Assembly (NCBI GenBank): GCA_002362155.1
Contig: DETN01000037.1
Location: 3,077-22,416 of the forward strand
Length of the DNA: 19,340 bases
Source: Lachnospiraceae bacterium UBA3287
GTDB lineage: Bacteria; Bacillota; Clostridia; Lachnospirales; Lachnospiraceae
Reading direction: 5' to 3'
Shown here: positions 14,145-19,340 of the stretch, piece after piece
How the letters are laid out: every line of letters begins with the position of its first letter
Numbering within the stretch: the first letter of the stretch is position 1
Notes under the pieces: model-generated
Seen by the model: only the letters and a program-made list of their open reading frames with translations
Database searches by the model: none
What the model was told of the DNA's origin: nothing
Made by a program: the position numbers and the translations under genes

Positions 14145-15116
14145 CTATTCGAATTTCAGATCCAGGAAAACGCTGCCTTCCACCCCGTCCAGCATAATGG
14201 CGGCACCGTAGCGCCACATGGAAAAGCGGTAGGGGAAGTAGGGGGAGTCCCCGTATTCCTGCAGCCATCTGGGATAGTCCTCCAGTCTGGCAAGATCCAG
14301 CAGACCGCAGAAGGTCTTGGAATCGGCGCAGACGATGGGACTGTAGCCCGCTTCCGAAAGGACGCTGCAGGCAGAAAGAAGGGCGTCCGTATAGCCCATG
14401 CGGGCCATATCGCTGGCGGGCTCCTTTTTGGGATAGATCACCTGCAGGGCGACCTCACCGCCGAAGCGTCCGCTCCAGGGCTTCAGATATTCCACCAGAC
14501 TTTCCGCCTCGTCTCTGCCCGCTTCCTCGTTCCTGGCATTGAGGGTCACGTAGAGAGAAGTGTCCAGCCCTGCCTCCGAGGCCCTGAGCATGTGATCCGA
14601 AAAGGTCTCGTCCGGCAGAAACTCCTGTCTGGAATTGAACCGTCCCCCATAGATGCAGACAAATTCAAGGCCCTGGTCCCGGACCTTCTCATAGTCGATG
14701 GAGATGGTGCTCTGATTGACGTCGATCCCGGCCCTGACGGAGGAATAGGCGTCGCCCTGATAGGACAGGATCCCTCTCTCGTCCTTGGAAAAGTCCTGGG
14801 GGGAAAAGCCGTTCCTGGCCGCGTCCTGCATGGGATAGAAGCTGTAGGACCCGTAGTCGTCGATGATGACCTTGTCGGGGTAGAGCTCCCTGATCACCTT
14901 CAGGGTATCTGTTCCCCCCTGGAAAGAAGCCTCCATCTCCAGGAGCAGATCCTCCCTGCCCTGCCTTCTGGCTCTTTCCATGTCCCGGTCCGTATACTTG
15001 CCGCCCATCAGGGTCAGATACAGGATGCCTCCCAGGGAAAGGAGGGTGATCAGACACATGATAATGATATTGATCAGATAAAGCGTGTGTAATTTCGGAT
15101 TTTTATCCCTTTTCAT
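14145..15116 (-). CDS. Membrane-anchored GH25-like (lysozyme-fold) protein, probably catalytically altered
   Basis: 323 residues: a short basic N terminus, one membrane segment (about 12-37), a charged helical linker, then a segment LKVIRELYPDKVIIDDYGSY found before GH25 domains in related clostridial proteins. The GH25-like domain starts AGIDVNQSTISIDYEKV (129-145) and runs to MWRYGAAIMLDGVEGSVFLDL (300-320), matching the first and last strands of the muramidase barrel. The Asp of GID is present (Asp132). However, where active GH25 enzymes show the catalytic D-x-E strand end, this protein reads VALQVIYPKK (222-231). It is therefore probably a cell-wall binding or regulatory protein rather than an active lysozyme. 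The start ATG has GGAG 5 bases upstream; it follows ilvA by 55 bases. Confidence 0.72.
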   Translation of the reverse strand: MKRDKNPKLHTLYLINIIIMCLITLLSLGGILYLTLMGGKYTDRDMERARRQGREDLLLEMEASFQGGTDTLKVIRELYPDKVIIDDYGSYSFYPMQDAARNGFSPQDFSKDERGILSYQGDAYSSVRAGIDVNQSTISIDYEKVRDQGLEFVCIYGGRFNSRQEFLPDETFSDHMLRASEAGLDTSLYVTLNARNEEAGRDEAESLVEYLKPWSGRFGGEVALQVIYPKKEPASDMARMGYTDALLSACSVLSEAGYSPIVCADSKTFCGLLDLARLEDYPRWLQEYGDSPYFPYRFSMWRYGAAIMLDGVEGSVFLDLKFE

Positions 15117-15171
15117 TCTTTCTCCGGAAAAAAGTATCTGCAGAAAACCGTTTCTGTATCAGGGCCCGGGA

Positions 15172-16395
15172 TCAGAGCAGTGCGTGCACCTGGTGGGGAT
15201 CGAAGCCGCCCTCCTTCAGGGCGCGGATGATCTCTTCCTTGTGCTCGGTGCCGAAGGCCTCGATGGTGATCTTCAGTTCCACGGCTGCGTTGCGGTTGAT
15301 GGATACGAACTGGTTGTGCTCCAGCTTGACCACGTTGCCGCCGCACTCGGCCAGAATGCCGGATACTCTGTGGAGCATGCCGGGCTTGTCGGGCAGAAGG
15401 ATGGAAATGGTAAAGATCCTGTTCCTGAGGATCAGGCCCTGCTGCACCACGGAGGACATGGTAATGATATCCATGTTGCCGCCGGAAAGGACGGAGACCA
15501 CTTTTTTGCCCCTGCAGTCGATATGGCGGAGGGCCGCCACGGACAGAAGGCCGGAATTCTCAACGATCATCTTGTGGTTCTCCACCACGTCCAGGAAGGC
15601 TGTGACCAGCTCCTCGTCCGGAACGGTGATGACCTGGTCCAGGTTCTGCTGCAGGAAGGGGAAGATTTTGCTGCCGGGGGTCTTGACCGCCGTGCCGTCG
15701 GCGATGGTATTGACGCCGGGCAGGGTGACCACATGACCCTGGCGCAGGGATTCGCTCAGGCAGGCAGCGCCCGCGGGCTCTACGCCGATGACCTTCACAT
15801 TGGGCTTGAGCATCTTGGCCAGGACGGAAACGCCGGTGGCCAGACCGCCGCCGCCCACAGGCACCAGAATGATGTCCACCAGGGGCAGGTCCTTGACGAT
15901 CTCCATGGCAATGGTGCCCTGGCCTGTGGCCACATCCAGGTCGTCAAAAGGATGGATAAAGGTATATCCCTTCTCTTCGGCCAGCTCATAGGCATGTTCG
16001 CAGGCTTCGTCGTAGACGTCGCCGAACAGGACGACTTCTGCCCCCAGGGCCTTGGTCCGGTTGACCTTAATGAGGGGAGTGGTGGTAGGCATGACGATGA
16101 CCGCCTTTGCCCCCGTGCGGCTGGCCGCGAAGGCCACTCCCTGGGCATGGTTGCCGGCGGATGCGGTGATCAGGCCGCGGCTCCTCTCCTCCTCGCTCAG
16201 GGTGGAGATCTTATAGTAGGCGCCTCTTACCTTGTAGGCGCCGGTCCTCTGCATGTTTTCGGGCTTTAAGTATACTTTGGCGCCGGTCAGGGCACTGAAG
16301 TAGTCGGAATAGATCAGCTCTGTATCCAGAGTCACCTGTTTTACTGTTTCACATGCTTCTTCGAATTTTTCCAGTGTCAGCTGCTCACTGCTCAT
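15172..16395 (-). CDS. ilvA: Threonine ammonia-lyase (threonine dehydratase)
   Basis: PLP enzyme that deaminates threonine to 2-oxobutanoate, feeding isoleucine synthesis or catabolism. The PLP lysine is Lys55 in TGAYKVRGAY; SAGNHAQG (79-86) and GGGGLATG (181-188) are the substrate and phosphate loops. A C-terminal ACT-like regulatory domain (about 330-407) begins at RIFTISILLPDKPGMLHRV. The 407-residue, single-ACT form is the short type common in Clostridia, so ilvA versus tdcB naming is uncertain. It lies 29 bases after ftsY in an SRP/SMC operon with no metabolic link to its neighbours. Confidence 0.93.
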   Translation of the reverse strand: MSSEQLTLEKFEEACETVKQVTLDTELIYSDYFSALTGAKVYLKPENMQRTGAYKVRGAYYKISTLSEEERSRGLITASAGNHAQGVAFAASRTGAKAVIVMPTTTPLIKVNRTKALGAEVVLFGDVYDEACEHAYELAEEKGYTFIHPFDDLDVATGQGTIAMEIVKDLPLVDIILVPVGGGGLATGVSVLAKMLKPNVKVIGVEPAGAACLSESLRQGHVVTLPGVNTIADGTAVKTPGSKIFPFLQQNLDQVITVPDEELVTAFLDVVENHKMIVENSGLLSVAALRHIDCRGKKVVSVLSGGNMDIITMSSVVQQGLILRNRIFTISILLPDKPGMLHRVSGILAECGGNVVKLEHNQFVSINRNAAVELKITIEAFGTEHKEEIIRALKEGGFDPHQVHALL

Positions 16396-16424
16396 GTATC
16401 TGTTTCTCCTGTCTCAGTCTCCGA

Positions 16425-17354
16425 TCAGTAGAACAGGGCGTCTACGAACTGATCGGGATTGAATTTCTGTAAATCTTCTATTTTTTCGCCCACGCCGATG
16501 AACTTGACGGGAATGCCCAGCTCGGCCTGGACGGCGATGGCGATGCCGCCCTTGGCGGTGCCGTCCATCTTGGTCAGGATAATGCCCGTCAGATTGGTGA
16601 CGGAGGCAAACTCTCTGGCCTGTGAAATGGCATTCTGTCCGGTGGTCCCGTCCAGAACGACCCAGTTCTCCCTGCGGCAGCCGGGGAACTCTCTGGAGAT
16701 GACACGGTCGATCTTGCTCAGCTCGTTCATCAGATTCTTCTTATTATGAAGGCGGCCCGCCGTATCGCAGAGCAGGATGTCCACCTTCCTGGCCCTTGCC
16801 GCGTTCACGGCGTCATAGACCACGCTGGCGGGATCGGAGCCCTCGGCTCCCGAAATAATATCCACGCCGGCCCTTCTGGCCCATTCCGTCAGCTGCTCGT
16901 TGGCAGCCGCGCGGAAGGTATCCGCGGAGGCGATCAGGACTCTCTTGCCCTGCTGCCTGTACTTGGCGGCCAGCTTGCCCACGGAAGTGGTCTTGCCCAC
17001 CCCGTTGACGCCGATGACCAGGATGACCGCAGGTCCCTGCTCAAAGTCGTAGGCGTCCTTGGGCTGGCGCATCTGGTTCCGGATCTGCAGCAGCAGCTCC
17101 TGACGGCAGTCGGCGGCCCAGCGGATCTTTTCCTGCTTCACCTGGTCCCGCAGATTGTCGATCAGCTCTTCCGCGGTGCGGACGCCGATATCTCCCATGA
17201 TCATGGTCTCTTCCAGCTCCTCCAGGAACTCGTCGGTGACCCTGTCATAGGAAGCGAAGACCATATCCATATTGTCGGTCAGATTTGCCTTCGTCTTGGA
17301 AAGCCCTGCCTTCAGTCTGGCAAAGAGGCCTTTCTTTTCTTCATTATCGCTCAT
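16425..17354 (-). CDS. ftsY: Signal recognition particle receptor FtsY
   Basis: Membrane-associated GTPase that docks the SRP-ribosome complex at the Sec translocon. It has a very short acidic/basic N-terminal region, then the N domain and the G domain with GVNGVGKT (115-122), DTAGR (197-201), TTGQ and TKMDG (261-265). At 309 residues it is an NG-core form without the long acidic A domain of E. coli, typical of Gram-positives. It starts 30 bases after smc. In that gap a GGGCC/GGCCC hairpin (17367-17379) abuts the GGAGGA ribosome binding site (17361-17366) without covering it. Confidence 0.98.
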   Translation of the reverse strand: MSDNEEKKGLFARLKAGLSKTKANLTDNMDMVFASYDRVTDEFLEELEETMIMGDIGVRTAEELIDNLRDQVKQEKIRWAADCRQELLLQIRNQMRQPKDAYDFEQGPAVILVIGVNGVGKTTSVGKLAAKYRQQGKRVLIASADTFRAAANEQLTEWARRAGVDIISGAEGSDPASVVYDAVNAARARKVDILLCDTAGRLHNKKNLMNELSKIDRVISREFPGCRRENWVVLDGTTGQNAISQAREFASVTNLTGIILTKMDGTAKGGIAIAVQAELGIPVKFIGVGEKIEDLQKFNPDQFVDALFY

Positions 17355-17384
17355 GTATTTTCCTCCGGGCCAAAGGCCCTTTTA

Positions 17385-19340
17385 TCAGTCATCCAGGTCG
17401 TCGTCCACCAGATCCACGGAGACCAGGGTGGAAATGCCCTTTTCCTGCATGGTGATGCCGTAGAGTCTGTCGGCCTCCTCCATGGTGCCTCTTCTGTGGG
17501 TGATCACGATGAACTGGGTATGCTCGGTCAGCTTGTGGAGATAGCCGGAGAACCTTCCCACGTTGGACTCGTCCAGAGCCGCCTCGATCTCGTCCAGAAG
17601 ACAGAAGGGCGAGGGCTTCAGGTTCTGAATGGCAAAGAGGAGGGAGATGGCCGTCAGGGCCTTCTCTCCGCCCGAGAGCTGCATCATGTTCTGCAGCTTC
17701 TTTCCGGGGGGCTGGGCAATGACTCTGACGCCGGCCTGGAGGATATCCGCATCCTCCATCAGCTCCAGCTTTCCGCTTCCGCCGCCGAAGAGTTCCCGGA
17801 AGACCCGGTTGTATTCATCGGCGATGCGGCTGAACTGGTCCCTGAACTGCCTGCGCATGGACTCGTCCAGCTCTTCTATGATGCCCTCCAGCTTGCGGGC
17901 CCCTTCCACCAGGTCGTCGTGCTGGGTCTTCAGGAAGGTATAGCGTTCGTTGACCTCCCGGAATTCCTCGATGGCGTTGGGATTGATGCTGCCCAGGGCC
18001 CGGATCTGCTTTTTCAGCTCGTCCGCCTGTCTGTGCAGGTCACCGATATCCACGGATCCCTCCATGCGGAGGGCGGCGGCGCCTGCCACTGTCAGCTCGT
18101 AGGTCTCCCACATGTAAGCCGCCATGGAGGAAAGCCCCTCCTCCAGACGTTCGATCCTGGAGGTAAAGCGAAGACATTCCTTCTCCAGATCCGTGATCCT
18201 GCCGGAGAGCTTTTCCCGGATCCCGTACAGGTCCCGGATCTTCTTTCCCAGGCCTTCCTTCTGTCCGGTCAGTTCCTTCAACAGATCTCTGTCCGCGTTC
18301 CGGCCTTCTCCGGAGGCCTCCAGCCTGGCCTGCTGGTCCCGGATCCGCTCGTTCTTTTCCCGGATCTCCTCCCGGACTTCTTCGATGGAGGCTTCCACTT
18401 CGGAAAGTTCCTCCTTCAGGCGGGCCTGCTCCTCCGTGATTCGGACCAGGTTCTGCTCCTCGAAGCCGGCCTGCTGCAGGGCCTTTTCCAGACGGATCTT
18501 CCAGTCGGCCGCTTCTTTACGAACGGCCTCTTCCCTGGCCTGCAGGGAGAAAAGCTCTTCCTCCAGAGACGTGGAATCCACGCCCAGGGCCTTTTCCGCC
18601 TCCAGAGACTTTTCCAGCTCTGCCTGGCACTCGGCCTGCTTCTTTGAAAGCTCCTCGATCTGCAGGATCAGAAGCTCCTGCTCTCTTTTCATCTCTTCCC
18701 TGGAGCCGGACATTTCCTTTGCCTTTTCCCGTTCGGAGATCATGTTCATCCGGATGGTATTCTGTTCTATACGCTTTTTCTGCTCCTCCCGGACGGCCAG
18801 ATCGGCCTTGACCCGGAGGGCGTTTCTTTCCTGCTTGATCTGATCGATCAGCTCTTCCGCCTGGTCCGCCGCCTTCTGACAGGCCGCCTCCCTGGCTCTG
18901 AGTTCCTCTATTTCTCTCCTTCTTCCCAGGAGATTGCTGGAGTTTTTGAAGCTGCCGCCGCTGATGGAGCCGCCCGGCATGAAAAGTTCCCCTTCCAGGG
19001 TCACCAGACGGATGGACTGGCGGTATCTGCGGGAGACGCTGACGGCGTTCTGATAGGTATCCACCACCACGGTCCTGCCCAGCAGAGAGAGGGCCACATC
19101 CTTATAGCGGCTGTCAATGGTGACCAGGGTATCGGCCGTACCGATGACGCCCTGCTCCAGGAGGACCTCTTTCCTGGAAAGGGTCTGGGCATTTTTAATG
19201 GCAGTCAGGGGAAGGAAGGTGGCCCGGCCGGCCTTATCCTTCTTAAGCATCCCGATCATCTTCCTGGCGGTCTCTTCATCCTCTGTAACGATGTTCTGGA
19301 TGCTGCCGCCCAGGGCGATGTCTATGGCCGTTTCATATTC
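17385..19340 (-). CDS. smc: Chromosome partition protein SMC, C-terminal part (cut by window edge)
   Basis: Condensin-type ATPase that organises and segregates the chromosome with ScpA and ScpB. The visible 651 residues begin EYETAIDIALGGSIQNIV, in the hinge domain, and continue through TADTLVTIDSRY and GELFMPGGSISGGS. A long coiled coil follows, rich in Glu, Lys, Arg and Gln (about residues 165-480). The C-terminal ATPase lobe has LSGGEKALTAISLLFA (from about 555) and the Walker B strand LLDEIEAALDE. The reading frame stays open to the window edge, so the N-terminal Walker A half lies outside. The gene ends in an acidic tail DDDLDD. Identity is firm. Confidence 0.98.
   Translation of the reverse strand, partial: EYETAIDIALGGSIQNIVTEDEETARKMIGMLKKDKAGRATFLPLTAIKNAQTLSRKEVLLEQGVIGTADTLVTIDSRYKDVALSLLGRTVVVDTYQNAVSVSRRYRQSIRLVTLEGELFMPGGSISGGSFKNSSNLLGRRREIEELRAREAACQKAADQAEELIDQIKQERNALRVKADLAVREEQKKRIEQNTIRMNMISEREKAKEMSGSREEMKREQELLILQIEELSKKQAECQAELEKSLEAEKALGVDSTSLEEELFSLQAREEAVRKEAADWKIRLEKALQQAGFEEQNLVRITEEQARLKEELSEVEASIEEVREEIREKNERIRDQQARLEASGEGRNADRDLLKELTGQKEGLGKKIRDLYGIREKLSGRITDLEKECLRFTSRIERLEEGLSSMAAYMWETYELTVAGAAALRMEGSVDIGDLHRQADELKKQIRALGSINPNAIEEFREVNERYTFLKTQHDDLVEGARKLEGIIEELDESMRRQFRDQFSRIADEYNRVFRELFGGGSGKLELMEDADILQAGVRVIAQPPGKKLQNMMQLSGGEKALTAISLLFAIQNLKPSPFCLLDEIEAALDESNVGRFSGYLHKLTEHTQFIVITHRRGTMEEADRLYGITMQEKGISTLVSVDLVDDDLDD

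Noticed and set aside
16746..18647. A 633-codon open frame on plus, antisense to smc and ftsY
   Set aside because: It lies wholly opposite firmly identified genes, has low-complexity Leu/Gly/Asp-rich content typical of reverse-complement coding sequence, and has no ribosome binding site.
1..19340. CRISPR arrays, insertion sequences, prophage genes, tRNA, rRNA or SRP RNA
   Set aside because: No regularly spaced repeats, transposase or integrase motifs, or recognisable stable RNA sequences were seen on either strand.

Overview
This window looks like chromosomal DNA from a Gram-positive, low-to-mid GC Firmicute of class Clostridia, most likely a Lachnospiraceae member. The evidence is gene content and order (smc-ftsY-ilvA-ylxM-ffh-rpsP-khpA-rimM-trmD-rplS-rbgA-lepB-rnhB; der-plsY-gpsA), a long-form PRPP synthetase, a GH25-like membrane protein of clostridial type, strong GGAGG ribosome binding sites and sigmaA-type promoters with 17-base spacers. 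The species cannot be named from sequence alone.

Layout. (1) Positions 1-3686, minus strand: a der-plsY-gpsA-tyrS operon (ribosome-assembly GTPase, two glycerophospholipid entry enzymes, tyrosyl-tRNA synthetase cut by the window edge), driven by a clear promoter upstream of der. (2) 3687-3851: a divergent promoter region; the prs promoter has a perfect 8-bp dyad over its predicted start site. (3) 3852-5090, plus strand: prs, with its own terminator. (4) 5188-7267: a small accessory block holding a short lipoprotein gene on minus, a 336-base non-coding stretch, and two plus-strand genes, one SUKH/SMI1-like (tentative) and one CbrC-family (firm). These resemble stand-alone bacteriocin/toxin protection genes. 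(5) 7307-7347: a convergent terminator. (6) 7368-19340, minus strand: a long housekeeping run for chromosome organisation (smc, partial), co-translational membrane targeting (ftsY, ylxM, ffh), signal-peptide removal (lepB), ribosome proteins and maturation (rpsP, rimM, trmD, rplS, rbgA), an RNA-binding KH protein (khpA) and RNase HII (rnhB). Threonine ammonia-lyase and a GH25-like membrane protein that appears catalytically altered sit between ftsY and ylxM.

The long run is not one simple transcript. Internal promoters are visible before ylxM, rplS and probably lepB, and terminator-like hairpins sit before ylxM, between khpA and rimM, and between rplS and rbgA. The hairpin before ylxM overlaps the predicted start site of the ylxM-ffh promoter. 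The rplS leader carries three short segments that can pair in two mutually exclusive ways, as expected of an autoregulated ribosomal-protein leader.

Most of the window is conserved core genome. The items most worth a second look are the putative immunity gene pair, the GH25-like protein lacking the usual catalytic Asp-x-Glu, the overlapping promoter/terminator before ylxM, the rplS leader, the prs operator-like dyad, and an atypical G4 motif (GKAD) in RbgA. I see no CRISPR array, transposase, prophage gene, tRNA or rRNA here.
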